NCBI RefSeq assembly: GCF_000316115.1
Contig: NZ_JH993797.1
Coordinates: forward strand, 4,388,486-4,452,485
Reading direction: 5' to 3'
From: Leptolyngbya sp. PCC 7375
GTDB taxonomy: Bacteria > Cyanobacteriota > Cyanobacteriia > Phormidesmidales > Phormidesmidaceae
Length of the DNA stretch: 64,000 nucleotides
Shown: positions 1 through 9,428 of the stretch, one piece after another
Layout: every line of letters starts with the position of its first letter
Position numbering within the stretch: the first letter of the stretch is position 1
Program-made: the position numbers and the translations under genes
Notes under the pieces: generated by a model
Database searches by the model: none
What the model saw: the letters and a program-made list of their open reading frames with translations, nothing else
Told to the model about the DNA's origin: nothing

Positions 1-1
1 G

Positions 2-1216
2 GCATGGGGAGCCCTGCTGGTTTTGGCAGGCATGGTTTACAGTCCCATGGTGCTGAGTGGCAATACGAGTAGCGATTTGCTCAGCAATTCAGACTTTATT
101 TGGCTCTATGGCTATGTGCGCCACCCCCACCACATCATCATGTCCCAATTTTCCGTCAAGAGCTGGTGGCGGTTTGTTCACTTTTTGGTGGCAGGTTTGG
201 CGTGTTTATATGGCTCTCGACAGCTAAAGTCCGATCACAAAATTACCATTGGCTCTGCCATGTTTGTGGGCTGTGGGCTCTTAGCTCTTGGCTACTGGTT
301 TGTGGAGGTGTATCCCATCGCGACTGTGGCTAAACTGCAGTTTGCGCGAACAACACCGTTTATTTTGCTAATGGCGCTGACGGCTATTGCTGTGTATGCC
401 AGCGAACACTATCGCCGAGGGAATCAGGCGCTGGCATTACTCTTAATTGCTGCGCCTGTTGTCGACAACTATGGTGGACTGACTACTCTGGTGGTGGTGG
501 TTTTAAGTCTGATCAAGCCGGGCGGAGACACGTTTTGGAAGCATGTGAACCAACGGGTTAACCGCTGGCCAGCCCTGAATTATGCACTCTTTTTGATTGT
601 GCTAACGGTGACCTATTCCTTCCATTTTTCACTGTTTTTAAGCTTTGCGTATCCGTTCTTGTTAGAGGAGTTTCCTGCCCAGGTGAAACGGTTGCGTCCA
701 GCGGCTTATGTGGTCACGGCTGTATGTGTTGTGTTTGTTGGTCTCAATCTGGGTGGTGTGATTGTTCACCGCAGTTTGGGGCCTGTTCATCGGGCGATTA
801 AATTTGCTCCGCTCTATGATCACCCGGTTAAAAAGCTGGGGGTAACCTTTCGCGATCGCACCCCCACTGACGCTCTGGTGCTGGTACCTCCCGCAGATCG
901 GATCTTTCGTTTCTATAGCCAGCGCTCTGTAGTGGCTACTTTTAAGGCGTTTCCTTTTACAGATGCTGGCATTGTCACCTGGCAGCAGCGGCTAGAGACG
1001 ATGGTGGGCACATTGCCTGCAAACTCAGAAGACAAGTTAGATGGGCTATTTATGCAACGAACGTCGGCGGATTTAGTCGACATGGCCAAACAGTTTGGTG
1101 CAGGCTACATCCTTACCCGCCAGGAATGGCATCCGGACATCCCTGGCACCTTGATGGACCAGCAAGAAGGTTGGACCATTTGGGATGTGAATGGAGAGTC
1201 ATCATTTCAGGGCTAG
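2..1216 (+). CDS. Polytopic membrane protein, 5' end outside the window
   Basis: The reading frame is open from base 2, so the true start lies upstream of the window and only about 404 residues are visible. The visible part has many hydrophobic stretches (about eight probable membrane segments) followed by a soluble C-terminal domain of about 120 residues. An Arg-His-Pro-His-His sequence about 40 residues in lies between membrane segments and resembles the RHPHH motif of DUF6798-type cyanobacterial membrane proteins; that family assignment is from memory and tentative. The stop overlaps the end of the convergent GIY-YIG gene by about 15 bases. No function can be given beyond an integral membrane protein. 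Confidence 0.7.
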   Translation, partial: AWGALLVLAGMVYSPMVLSGNTSSDLLSNSDFIWLYGYVRHPHHIIMSQFSVKSWWRFVHFLVAGLACLYGSRQLKSDHKITIGSAMFVGCGLLALGYWFVEVYPIATVAKLQFARTTPFILLMALTAIAVYASEHYRRGNQALALLLIAAPVVDNYGGLTTLVVVVLSLIKPGGDTFWKHVNQRVNRWPALNYALFLIVLTVTYSFHFSLFLSFAYPFLLEEFPAQVKRLRPAAYVVTAVCVVFVGLNLGGVIVHRSLGPVHRAIKFAPLYDHPVKKLGVTFRDRTPTDALVLVPPADRIFRFYSQRSVVATFKAFPFTDAGIVTWQQRLETMVGTLPANSEDKLDGLFMQRTSADLVDMAKQFGAGYILTRQEWHPDIPGTLMDQQEGWTIWDVNGESSFQG

Positions 1217-1732
1217 CAAACCTTGCTCTTTGAGCTTGGGGTTGAACTTAATAGGGATCTGAGCACCTCGGTCGGCAACTTTGGCTTTGACGTCGGCTTC
1301 AACGCGGCGGGCGAGCTGTTTGAGCAATTTGTTGGTTTGGGAGGGTTCGGCATTTGCGATCGCATCCCGTTCCACCTCTGTCATAAAGGCTTTAGCATCA
1401 ATGGGCTTTTCCCACATCATTTGCTGATCAGCGTTGCCAGGGGGGATGGAACCATATTCCCCGAGCCATGCTGTCCGAATTTCTTCTAGCAGTGTGCGGC
1501 TAGGGCGCGTTACTGTGTGAACCTTAAACCAGTGGCACTGTTGCGGACAGCGCACTAAATGCTGCGTGAGCCCCACACTGACATCTCTTGAGTAGCCAAC
1601 ATATTGCAGCGTTTTAGCCTCATCAAAAATGGCATAGATACCCACTTTGCTAGCTAATCCTGGTGGTAACTCACCATCCACTAAATAGGGATGCATGTCT
1701 AAATCAGCCAAAGTCGGTGTGGTGTCAGCCAT
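1202..1732 (-). CDS. GIY-YIG nuclease family protein
   Basis: A 176-residue protein. Residues about 31-100 show the GIY-YIG fold signature: a Gly-Ile-Tyr triplet, then Tyr-Val-Gly about 12 residues later, and a downstream Glu in a helix (LLEEIRTAWLGEYG). GIY-YIG domains occur in nucleases such as UvrC, Slx1 and homing enzymes; stand-alone cyanobacterial members of this size are common and mostly uncharacterised. The usual arginine after the YIG strand is present as SRD. It is transcribed convergently with the membrane protein at the left edge and overlaps it at the 3' end. The biological role is unknown; a DNA-repair or structure-specific nuclease is possible. Confidence 0.75.
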   Translation of the reverse strand: MADTTPTLADLDMHPYLVDGELPPGLASKVGIYAIFDEAKTLQYVGYSRDVSVGLTQHLVRCPQQCHWFKVHTVTRPSRTLLEEIRTAWLGEYGSIPPGNADQQMMWEKPIDAKAFMTEVERDAIANAEPSQTNKLLKQLARRVEADVKAKVADRGAQIPIKFNPKLKEQGLLALK

Positions 1733-1874
1733 GAATTGCGTTAGAACTCACTACGTCCCTCATCCTAGTGTTGACGGTCAAAAGATCGGCATTCTTTCCA
1801 ATAAACTCAACGATTGCCGTCCCACGCGTTTCAAAAAGAAACACTATAGTGAAGAAAAATTCCGCCATTCCGCC

Positions 1875-1997
1875 ATGAGTACCCCGACCCCAAAAGACTG
1901 GACCAACCGGATCATCTTCGTTTTACTCATGGCCTTTATTGGCTGGCAACTATTTCGAGTGGGCTTAATTGTGGGCGTCGCCAATGGTTGGCTTTAG
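1875..1997 (+). CDS. Small single-pass membrane protein (40 aa)
   Basis: A 40-codon frame starting at ATG 1875. It has a short polar N-terminus followed by one hydrophobic segment of about 22 residues (IIFVLLMAFIGWQLFRVGLI). A longer frame opens 180 bases upstream, but that part is rich in unlikely residues and overlaps the start of the divergent GIY-YIG gene, so the internal ATG was chosen. No clear ribosome-binding site precedes it. Small one-helix proteins of this kind are frequent in cyanobacteria. No family is recognised. Confidence 0.5.
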   Translation: MSTPTPKDWTNRIIFVLLMAFIGWQLFRVGLIVGVANGWL

Positions 1998-2025
1998 CCA
2001 AAAGGTGTTTGAAATAATGGGCTTG

Positions 2026-2042
2026 GGGAAGCCGTGCTTCCC
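2026..2042. terminator. Hairpin between convergent genes
   Basis: A perfect 7-bp stem (GGGAAGC/GCTTCCC) with a 3-base loop lies directly against the stop codon of the DUF2325 gene and 28 bases after the small membrane protein. There is no U-tract on either strand, so it is at best a weak or factor-assisted bidirectional terminator. Confidence 0.35.
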
Positions 2043-2837
2043 TTAATCAGTGTGCTCCTGAATCGGGTCTGGTTGCTTGGCTACAAAGGCTAAAATATCG
2101 CGAACAACACCAGTGGCACCGCGACTGTTGGGAATCAGGATGCTGCCTTTGAGGGCTCCTTTGTCCCGTAGGTGGGTTAGGGATTTTGTCAGTGAATGAT
2201 TGGAATATCCAACAATCGAAACCACCAGATCGCAATCAGCTAGCTTATCTTTGAGTTGCTTCTGAGACGTACTCACCTCTCGATGGGATGGAATTTCTAC
2301 CGGTGTATGGATCAGTCCATGGCTAGTGTGTAATGTGTCGATTACGAAACGTCTAGTGGCTTGGTGTCCCCCGACAAAAGCAATTTTCCAATTGGCTAAA
2401 TTAGTTTCTGATGTCGTATCTGGTTGAGAATTTGATACGGGCGCTGTTGCTTGAACCTCGGTTGCCTGGAACCGTTGAACAGCCACTAAATTGGAATGAC
2501 AATTGCTAAGGGCTGATGTTTGGTTAGCGAGTTCTCGTTTTAACGTTTGAAGTTCAGTATCATTTTCAGCGATCAATGCATCTAGCTCTTCCCATAGCTC
2601 ATGGACCTGCTGGTTTTTATTTTCTAAGGCTTGTTGCAGTTCCAAACATTGAGCTTGGGCTTGGTTCAGTTGCTGAGTTAGATCTGCTTCCTTCTGTTGC
2701 GAGACTGCTAAGGCTGTCCGTAATTGCCTGACACGGCGATATTCATTGCCACTAATGCCATCCCAAAGCCTTATGCACCAATGGCTCAAGCTTCTGATCG
2801 GTTTTTTGATGGGATAGATAACGTTTGGGGACTTCAT
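2043..2837 (-). CDS. DUF2325 domain protein with coiled coil
   Basis: A 264-residue protein. Residues about 35-135 form a long heptad-rich coiled coil (Gln/Leu/Glu-rich). The C-terminal ~105 residues match DUF2325: an IAFVGGH start (a P-loop-like beta strand and Gly-rich turn), then a Rossmann-like alternation ending in IPNSRGATGVVRDI. DUF2325 proteins have no firmly established function. The coiled coil suggests an oligomeric scaffold or partner-binding role. Transcription diverges from the GH116 gene, with 165 bases between them. Confidence 0.75.
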   Translation of the reverse strand: MKSPNVIYPIKKPIRSLSHWCIRLWDGISGNEYRRVRQLRTALAVSQQKEADLTQQLNQAQAQCLELQQALENKNQQVHELWEELDALIAENDTELQTLKRELANQTSALSNCHSNLVAVQRFQATEVQATAPVSNSQPDTTSETNLANWKIAFVGGHQATRRFVIDTLHTSHGLIHTPVEIPSHREVSTSQKQLKDKLADCDLVVSIVGYSNHSLTKSLTHLRDKGALKGSILIPNSRGATGVVRDILAFVAKQPDPIQEHTD

Positions 2838-3002
2838 AGGGGCGGTCTCCTTGCGCCGAAATTGCCTTAGCCCTTTGCTTTAGAAATAACGCTATCGTAA
2901 CCACGCTCGATTGTGTTCATGTTATAGCGATTCTTTGTAGTATCTATTCCCTATTCCCCACTCCCCCTATAAAATGCTGATTGCTGTTTTTGACGGTAAT
3001 TT

Positions 3003-5510
3003 ATGCCTGGCCCTGAAATTCCCTCTGTTGCTTGGACTTGGCCCATCGGTGCGCAATGGGAAACGCCCTATATCGTTCGCTACGCTAGCAACTTAGATGA
3101 CGGTCCCGAGCACGGCATGCCACTGGGGGGGCTGGGGGCTGGCTGCATTGGTCGGGCACCCAACGGCACCTTCAACCTGTGGCATTTAGATGGTGGCGAG
3201 CATACCTTTGAGCATTTTCCGGCCTGTCAGTTTGCCGTCTATGAGGAAGCAGCTGGTGCCTCGCAGACCTATGCCATGGCAACGGCGGGTGATGGGTTAG
3301 AGCGTTGGCAATGGTACCCAGCGGAAAATCGGAGCGTGGGCACTGCCCATCCTCCGGGGCAACCGGGAAATGACACAACATCAACAATAAAGGGCGGCAC
3401 CTATAACGCCCTATATCCCCGTAGCTGGTATTCCTATGCAGATGTTTTCAAGGCAAATCTTACCTGCGAGCAGTTTTCGCCCATATGGCCCGATAACTAT
3501 CAAGAGAGCAGCTATCCGGTGGCAGTGTTTGTGTGGACAGCCCATAACCCCACCGACCAACCGATTACCCTGAGCATTTTGCTGAGCTGGCAGAATATGG
3601 TGGGCTGGTTTACTAACTCTGAGTCTTCTCCGGAGATTCAGCAGCGGGAGGATGGCAGTCCGTTTTATGACTATGGGCCACCGCTGCGACAGAGTGCTGG
3701 CAATTTTAATCAGTTGGTAAGCGATGAGCGGGCCATTGGTATGGTGATGGATGGGGCTTGGACGGATAGCCCCGGTGAGGGAGATGGGCAGTTTTGTATT
3801 GCTGTGCCAGCGACTGAGGGCATCACTTATCACACCCGTTGGAATCCGCATGGAGATGGCGGTGATCTGTGGGAAAGCTTCGCTGGCCATGGGACGTTAA
3901 GTAATGTTGCTGATACAACGTCTGCTGTTAAAGACGAACAGGTGGGTGGGGCGATCGCAATCAAATTCACCCTGGCTCCTGGCGAAACGCAAGAACTGCC
4001 CTTTGTCCTGACTTGGGATTTACCCGTGACTGAGTTTGCAACGGGTAAGCTAGCCTATCGACGATATACAGATTTTTGCGATTGTTCTGGCCGCAATGCC
4101 TGGCAGCTAGCCCAGGAGGCATTGGCCAATTACCCAACCTGGCGACAAAACATTATCGACTGGCAGCAGCCAATTCTCGATCGGCCCGATCTGCCCGATT
4201 GGTTCAAGATGGCTCTGTTTAATGAGCTTTACGACATGGCCAGTGGCGGTACATTATGGTCAGCAGCTAGCGATATTGATCCGGTGGGCCAATTTGGGGT
4301 GCTGGAGTGCATAGATTACCGCTGGTATGAAAGTCTGGATGTACGGCTGTACGGCGGTTTCTCAACGCTGATGCTGTGGCCCGAACTCGAAAAGGCCATT
4401 ATCCGAGCTTTTGCCCGTGCTATCCCCACAGAAGATCCGAAAAAGCGCATCATTGGCTATTACTACACGGTGGGTGAATCCGAGCATTTGGCTCCACGCA
4501 AACTAAAAGGTGCTACCCCTCACGACTTGGGTGCTCCCAATGAGAATCCTTGGATCGCCACAAACTACACCAGCTACCAAGACTGCAATCAGTGGAAGGA
4601 CTTACCCAGTGACTTTGTACTACAGGTATACCGTGCCTTTGTGCTCACCGGGGGCGATGACCTTGAGTTTCTGGCGGAATGCTGGCCCGCTGTGACTCAG
4701 ACATTGCAATATCTCAAGCTGTTTGACCTGGATGGTGACGGTGTCCCTGAAAATGGGGGGGCTCCGGATCAAACCTTTGATGACTGGCAGCTTAAGGGAT
4801 TAAGTGCCTACTGTGGTGGGCTATGGCTAGCTGCCCTGGAAGCCGCGATCAAAATGGGTGACCTTTTGCAGCAGCATCGAAAAATTTCTGGCAGCTTTGC
4901 CATTGTGAAATCCCAGTATCAGCGCTGGATTAAGCAAGGCAAAATCGTTTATCAAAATAAGCTGTGGACCGGCAGTTTCTATCGTTTAGACTCCGAAAGC
5001 AACTCTGACGTGGTGATGGCCGATCAGCTGTGCGGCCAATTTTGTGCACGCCTGATGGATTTGCCGGATATTGTGGACCAAGAGTTTATCGATATTGCCC
5101 TCGACACGATTTACGATGCCTGTTTTGTAAAATTCAATGAGTATGCAGCTAAGCATTCGACACCACAAAATCAAAAATTTGAAGGCTCTCAAGCAGGGTT
5201 CTTTAGTGCGGCCCAGTTAGGGATGGCCATCGGCGCAGCCAACGGCGTCAAGCCCGATGGTTCTCCAGAAAACCCGGACGACACTCACCAGTTAGAGGTT
5301 TGGACTGGCATTAACTTTGGGGTGGCGGCATTTTTGGCTCAGATGGGCAAACGCGATCAAGCCATGGCGATAACAGAAGCGGTGGTGCAGCAAATTTATA
5401 ACTATGGCTTGCAGTTTCGCACCCCAGAGGCAATTACAGCCATGGGAACGTTTCGGGCCTGTCACTATCTGCGCCCCATGGCTATTTGGGGATTATATGC
5501 TCAGCTCTAA
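3003..5510 (+). CDS. GH116 glucosylceramidase/beta-glucosidase (GBA2-like)
   Basis: An 835-residue protein matching the GH116 family (bile acid beta-glucosidase/GBA2 type), which cleaves beta-glucosides with retention. The N-terminal beta-domain (about 1-340) opens with the PLGGLGAGCIGR sequence typical of the family; an (alpha/alpha)6 domain follows. By comparison with characterised members, the nucleophile is probably Glu435 in VLECIDYRWYESLDVR and the acid/base is Asp593 in PDQTFDDW, followed by the family signature SAYCGGLWLAA. The length is normal for bacterial GH116. There is no signal peptide, so a cytoplasmic location is inferred. It stands alone, with a DM13-like gene 133 bases downstream. 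The natural substrate cannot be told: candidates are glucosylated lipids, sterols or small beta-glucosides. Confidence 0.88.
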   Translation: MPGPEIPSVAWTWPIGAQWETPYIVRYASNLDDGPEHGMPLGGLGAGCIGRAPNGTFNLWHLDGGEHTFEHFPACQFAVYEEAAGASQTYAMATAGDGLERWQWYPAENRSVGTAHPPGQPGNDTTSTIKGGTYNALYPRSWYSYADVFKANLTCEQFSPIWPDNYQESSYPVAVFVWTAHNPTDQPITLSILLSWQNMVGWFTNSESSPEIQQREDGSPFYDYGPPLRQSAGNFNQLVSDERAIGMVMDGAWTDSPGEGDGQFCIAVPATEGITYHTRWNPHGDGGDLWESFAGHGTLSNVADTTSAVKDEQVGGAIAIKFTLAPGETQELPFVLTWDLPVTEFATGKLAYRRYTDFCDCSGRNAWQLAQEALANYPTWRQNIIDWQQPILDRPDLPDWFKMALFNELYDMASGGTLWSAASDIDPVGQFGVLECIDYRWYESLDVRLYGGFSTLMLWPELEKAIIRAFARAIPTEDPKKRIIGYYYTVGESEHLAPRKLKGATPHDLGAPNENPWIATNYTSYQDCNQWKDLPSDFVLQVYRAFVLTGGDDLEFLAECWPAVTQTLQYLKLFDLDGDGVPENGGAPDQTFDDWQLKGLSAYCGGLWLAALEAAIKMGDLLQQHRKISGSFAIVKSQYQRWIKQGKIVYQNKLWTGSFYRLDSESNSDVVMADQLCGQFCARLMDLPDIVDQEFIDIALDTIYDACFVKFNEYAAKHSTPQNQKFEGSQAGFFSAAQLGMAIGAANGVKPDGSPENPDDTHQLEVWTGINFGVAAFLAQMGKRDQAMAITEAVVQQIYNYGLQFRTPEAITAMGTFRACHYLRPMAIWGLYAQL

Positions 5511-5643
5511 TTGCGATGGATCTGGAACCTTAGTAATCTGACTGTGCATCAAGCTTAGGTCTGCTGGAAATTTGTGGATATCTATTGGATTTCTACTGGA
5601 TTTTTACGGCGGACCCGATTTAAACCCATAAAAGGAGTATTGT

Positions 5644-5943
5644 ATGGGCGCTTTTTCAGGAGCTAATAACTACAGCACCAGCGGCAATGTAGGTGTGGCC
5701 ATTATCGCTGGTGTTGGTGGCGATCTGGCATTTCAAGACTTTGCGACAGATGCCGATGGTGAGCTACAGGGATACTTAACCATCGGTGGTGATTTAGCAA
5801 AGCAGACGGTTGACTTGGGCACATTGCCTGCAACTGAGGGGGCATTTAATGTGTCATTCCCTGGAGACACCGATATTAGTCTATTTGACACGGTTGTTGT
5901 AACGGTGGGCGACGTCAGCGTCGGTATGGCTAGAGTTCCTTAA
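5644..5943 (+). CDS. DM13-like small protein lacking the family cysteine
   Basis: A 99-residue, beta-rich protein with a good ribosome-binding site (AAAGGAG, 6 bases before ATG). Its pattern follows the DM13 domain: G-x-F...TSGNVGVAI...LAFQDFATD...GYLTI...VDLGTLPA...FNVSFPGDTDISLFDTVVV. DM13 domains are thought to take part in redox or electron-transfer reactions through a conserved cysteine near the C-terminus (usually VIWC). Here that segment reads VVVTVGDVSVGMARV and there is no cysteine anywhere in the protein. It has no signal peptide. The assignment is by pattern only; if right, this is a redox-dead, structural version. Confidence 0.6.
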   Translation: MGAFSGANNYSTSGNVGVAIIAGVGGDLAFQDFATDADGELQGYLTIGGDLAKQTVDLGTLPATEGAFNVSFPGDTDISLFDTVVVTVGDVSVGMARVP

Positions 5944-6085
5944 GTTGATGCATACGGTTTTGACCATAAAGCGGGGCGAAACTTGAGCCATTAGTCGATG
6001 GGTGGTGATGCTATTCAAACCCATGGGATACTTACTGCTGGTGTTTTCCCCGCACTGTTTTAACAGAGAAATCTGTCAACTGTTA

Positions 6086-6670
6086 TTAATTGTTGAACAG
6101 AGAAAGTTGTTTTTCTTGGCTTTTCTGTTTGAGTTGAGTGATGTCGAGACCTTCATGCTCTAGGAGCCAGCGTTTACGATCTAATCCGCCTGCGTAGCCT
6201 GTTAAATTACCGTTTGCACCGATGACACGGTGACATGGCAACACAATGGAAATAGGGTTCAAACCGTTGGTGGTGCCCACTGCCCTGACTGCCGCTGGAT
6301 TGCCTAACTGTCGTGCCAGCTCTCCGTAGGACATCACAGTGCCAGCGGGGATAGAGCGTAAAGTGTGCCAAACCTTTGCCTGAAATTTAGTGCCACCAGG
6401 GTTAACTGGAATAGGGTCAATGGCAGTGAGATCCCCTGCTAGATAATGACGAATGGGGGTTAATAAATCACGTTCAAGCAGGTTGTAGCGTTCACCACTG
6501 GGTTTAAGTTCAACTAAATCAAAGGTGCCATAGCGCTTAGCCAATAGCCGCATCATTCGTTGCTCATATCCCTCGTAGTCAAGAGATACAACTACATTGG
6601 CATCGGTGACTAATAAAATAGCGCCAATGGGAGATGCGACTTTGGTGAGGTCTAAGAATTTAGGTGCCAT
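6086..6670 (-). CDS. ogt: Methylated-DNA--protein-cysteine methyltransferase
   Basis: A 194-residue DNA repair protein that transfers alkyl groups from O6-alkylguanine (and O4-alkylthymine) to its own cysteine in one suicidal step. The active-site PCHR motif is at about residues 145-148, with Cys146 the acceptor; the preceding helix-turn-helix region (FQAKVWHTLRSIPAGTVMSYGELA) is typical. An N-terminal ribonuclease-like domain of about 80 residues is present. A start at 6712 is possible but would overlap the upstream membrane gene by 35 bases; the internal ATG at 6670 gives a usual N-terminus. It follows that gene closely, so the two may be co-transcribed. Confidence 0.88.
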   Translation of the reverse strand: MAPKFLDLTKVASPIGAILLVTDANVVVSLDYEGYEQRMMRLLAKRYGTFDLVELKPSGERYNLLERDLLTPIRHYLAGDLTAIDPIPVNPGGTKFQAKVWHTLRSIPAGTVMSYGELARQLGNPAAVRAVGTTNGLNPISIVLPCHRVIGANGNLTGYAGGLDRKRWLLEHEGLDITQLKQKSQEKQLSLFNN

Positions 6671-6677
6671 GGGAGAG

Positions 6678-8231
6678 CTACGATGAAAAATCGTATAGAC
6701 CCACCATAGCACCTGGATATTGTTTCCGTTCTAACAGTGATCCTAATCGGTTCATCTGCTCTACAATAGCTTCTTCCGATGTGTCTCGTTTTCGCGCCAA
6801 CAGAATCCACACCCTCTTTTTGTTTTGTAACTCTGTTGTTTTGAGGGTCCTTAATTCCTTATAGTGCTGTTCTAAATCCTCATCAGATACTTTCCAAATG
6901 CCAATGCTTTGTAACTGGCTAAGGACAATGTCAGACGTCGGCAGTTCAAAGCGGCGATTATAAAATTTAAACTGTAGCTGTGCTCCTGGCAAAACATAGA
7001 GCTTATCCCCTGATTGCCAGTGTGTATCAATATATTCAATCGTTGGTCTCACGTGATCAAAATGCAAACCTGTAGGCATTATCGTAACGCGTAGACCTCG
7101 CTGTAACGGCATGAATATCATGGTTATTGCCATAATTAGGCTGATAACGCCCAGTATTCTAGGCTTTTTTTTCCATCGCTCCAACCAAAAAACAATTCCT
7201 TCTGACAGAAGGATAAGAGCAAATGGGGTTAAAAATAAGATCAGTCGTTCTCTAAACGGATATTTATGGAGAAAAGCAGCGATTAGAGAAATGATGAATG
7301 GGCTGCCAAGGTATAGTAGTCGACGTTTAGACTTCCGATACAACAAAATACAGCCAGTCACAAAGGCCACCATGGCAACACCATCTGTGGGACTTGGAAA
7401 CCCCAGGGGGCGATAAAAGAATCGGCCAAAGGAATCTAGTAGCCATACAATATCCCAGAAATTATCAGGGTAGCGGCCTGCCCAGCTATCGGCTAACTCT
7501 GTCCCTGACAAGGCTTTGTTAATCACTCCAAAGTATAGGCCAACGAAGCTAGCTATCCAGGCACTATAGAGAGGAATCCGTCGTAGTAAAAACTCTTTTA
7601 GAGATTGCCAGGATATTTTCCAGGGTTGAAGTGTGAGGATGTTAGCGCCTTCAACACCTGCCATGATAAAAATACTGGGAAATGAAAGCCAGATGCTGAC
7701 TATACCCAGCATGCCAGCCATAGATAATTTTCTGAGGCTGGGTTTAAGGGTATCCATGGATATCAGCACCATGAATAACAATAATGCGATCGCAACATCC
7801 CAGCTATAGGGTTTGGTTTCAGTCGCAAAGTAGGCGATGTAGCCCAGCACTGAAAATAGCAACATTGCAATGGGTCGCCCCCATCCTTGCGCAAACTGTT
7901 GGGTAAACCGATAAAACAATCCCAGGGACAACAACCCACCCAACAACGGGAAGAGCCGTAAAGCAAACTCATGGCTGCCCAATGTATCAATGGCAAATTT
8001 CTCAACCCACAGAAACAGGGGTGGGGCGGCCTGATTGTAATCCAGGGCCTCTAGCAATTCCAGATAGTTGCGGTCCAATAGGTTAAGCCCGAGGGCGACT
8101 TCGTCGAACCATAGGGAACGATTGCTAAAGTACTGGCTAAGTCGCATTAAAATCCCTATCCCCAGGCCGAGCAAGGAGGTTACCTCTAGCCAACGTTCCT
8201 GGGATAAGGATTTTAGGGTTTTGGTGAGCAC
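6678..8231 (-). CDS. GT39-like membrane glycosyltransferase
   Basis: A 517-residue polytopic protein with about 11 membrane segments. The first extracytoplasmic loop carries SLWFDEVALG, the acidic pair typical of PMT/ArnT-like (GT-C fold) glycosyltransferases, and a DYNQAAPPLFLWVEKF helix follows, also typical. Such enzymes move a sugar from a lipid-linked donor to a protein, lipid or glycan on the outer side of the membrane. The donor and acceptor cannot be predicted. A C-terminal soluble portion of about 130 residues follows the last helix. It is immediately upstream of ogt on the same strand. Confidence 0.75.
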   Translation of the reverse strand: MLTKTLKSLSQERWLEVTSLLGLGIGILMRLSQYFSNRSLWFDEVALGLNLLDRNYLELLEALDYNQAAPPLFLWVEKFAIDTLGSHEFALRLFPLLGGLLSLGLFYRFTQQFAQGWGRPIAMLLFSVLGYIAYFATETKPYSWDVAIALLLFMVLISMDTLKPSLRKLSMAGMLGIVSIWLSFPSIFIMAGVEGANILTLQPWKISWQSLKEFLLRRIPLYSAWIASFVGLYFGVINKALSGTELADSWAGRYPDNFWDIVWLLDSFGRFFYRPLGFPSPTDGVAMVAFVTGCILLYRKSKRRLLYLGSPFIISLIAAFLHKYPFRERLILFLTPFALILLSEGIVFWLERWKKKPRILGVISLIMAITMIFMPLQRGLRVTIMPTGLHFDHVRPTIEYIDTHWQSGDKLYVLPGAQLQFKFYNRRFELPTSDIVLSQLQSIGIWKVSDEDLEQHYKELRTLKTTELQNKKRVWILLARKRDTSEEAIVEQMNRLGSLLERKQYPGAMVGLYDFSS

Positions 8232-8294
8232 GGTGCGTGGTGGATAGATATTGATCTTTGTACTGGTTTACCACGGATATCCTACGCACTGAAC

Positions 8295-9248
8295 TCAACC
8301 CACTGAGACTGGACTACAGACTTTGCAGATGGCTTCAATGTGACGGTGGTCGGTACCACAACAGCCCCCCAATACCGTTAGATGCGGTAGCTGTTGCTTC
8401 AGAATGTAGAACCGTTCGCCCAGATCTTGGGGATTGCCTTCATCCAGGGTTTCGGTCTCGTTTAGCTCAGCGTGGCTCATCATGGAGGCATTGGCACGGA
8501 TGCCGCGAATGCGCTCTACCCAGGCACCTTGATTGAGAATGGCACGGTCAAAGTGAATGGGGTGAGCACAGTTGATCATGTAATAGGCGGGAGCGCTATC
8601 AGTGGCTGCATCAACCGTATGAATAGCATCCCGTAGCCCCATGCCATTGGGTAGTGTGCCGTCGGTTTCCACCGTAAACGAAATGACCACGGGCATCTGA
8701 GCGTTTTGGGCCGCGCGGGCAATGCCGATGGCTTCCTCAGGGTAGGTCATGGTGATGGCTGAAACCAGATCTGCTGACGTGTCGCGGAAACTATCCACCT
8801 GGTCTTGATGATAGGACTCAGCATCAGCCGCACTCATCATGACGTCAAGGCTGTAGCCGTCGGCCCGGGGACCAATGCAGCCGCTAATGACGATGGGGCT
8901 TTGGGCAGTGGCGTATTCATGGCGAGTGGTTTCGAGCAGTGCGATCGCACGTCGATTCACATCTGCTAGCTCGGCAGCACCATAGCCCTGGCGATGACCC
9001 CAATCAGCGCTTGCCCGCCAGGTAGGGCTCTCTAAAACTAAACCCAGGCCATAGGTTTGAGCCAGTTTTCCATAGAGGCTGAAATAGGTCTGCAACGCCT
9101 CAGTCCCCAGGGGACGATCCAATAACGTAAATGCTGCAAAGTCTGGCAAATCCCAGCCCTGCTGAAAAATCAGCACGGTTTCGATGCCCCCATCCGTAAT
9201 AAAGACATTGTCAGACAGCTGGGGCAATGGGTGTCTGTAATCAGCCAT
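8295..9248 (-). CDS. Homocysteine S-methyltransferase family protein
   Basis: A 317-residue TIM-barrel protein of the homocysteine methyltransferase family (MmuM/betaine-homocysteine type), which methylates homocysteine or a related thiol/selenol using S-methylmethionine or another donor. The zinc ligands are visible: a cysteine in MINCAHP at about residue 223 and the double cysteine in GGCCGTDHRHI near the C-terminus. An N-terminal DGGIETVLIF segment matches the family's DGG motif. An AAGGAG ribosome-binding site lies about 10 bases before the ATG. The true methyl acceptor is not certain; this subgroup is often annotated only to family level. Confidence 0.85.
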   Translation of the reverse strand: MADYRHPLPQLSDNVFITDGGIETVLIFQQGWDLPDFAAFTLLDRPLGTEALQTYFSLYGKLAQTYGLGLVLESPTWRASADWGHRQGYGAAELADVNRRAIALLETTRHEYATAQSPIVISGCIGPRADGYSLDVMMSAADAESYHQDQVDSFRDTSADLVSAITMTYPEEAIGIARAAQNAQMPVVISFTVETDGTLPNGMGLRDAIHTVDAATDSAPAYYMINCAHPIHFDRAILNQGAWVERIRGIRANASMMSHAELNETETLDEGNPQDLGERFYILKQQLPHLTVLGGCCGTDHRHIEAICKVCSPVSVG

Positions 9249-9428
9249 TGGGGTTGGCTCCTTAAGTGTGTGAAAGGTTCGGTGAAATTTGATACAAACC
9301 TCAGATCGTTATTCCCCAGCGCATTTTGTGATTCTGGTCACGTTCTAGTGGCTGAGCAAAGCGCCATCACCAGACAACCGTGGCAAAATAGGCAGTGACC
9401 CACAGTGACCCCCGCCCAATTTCTGTCC

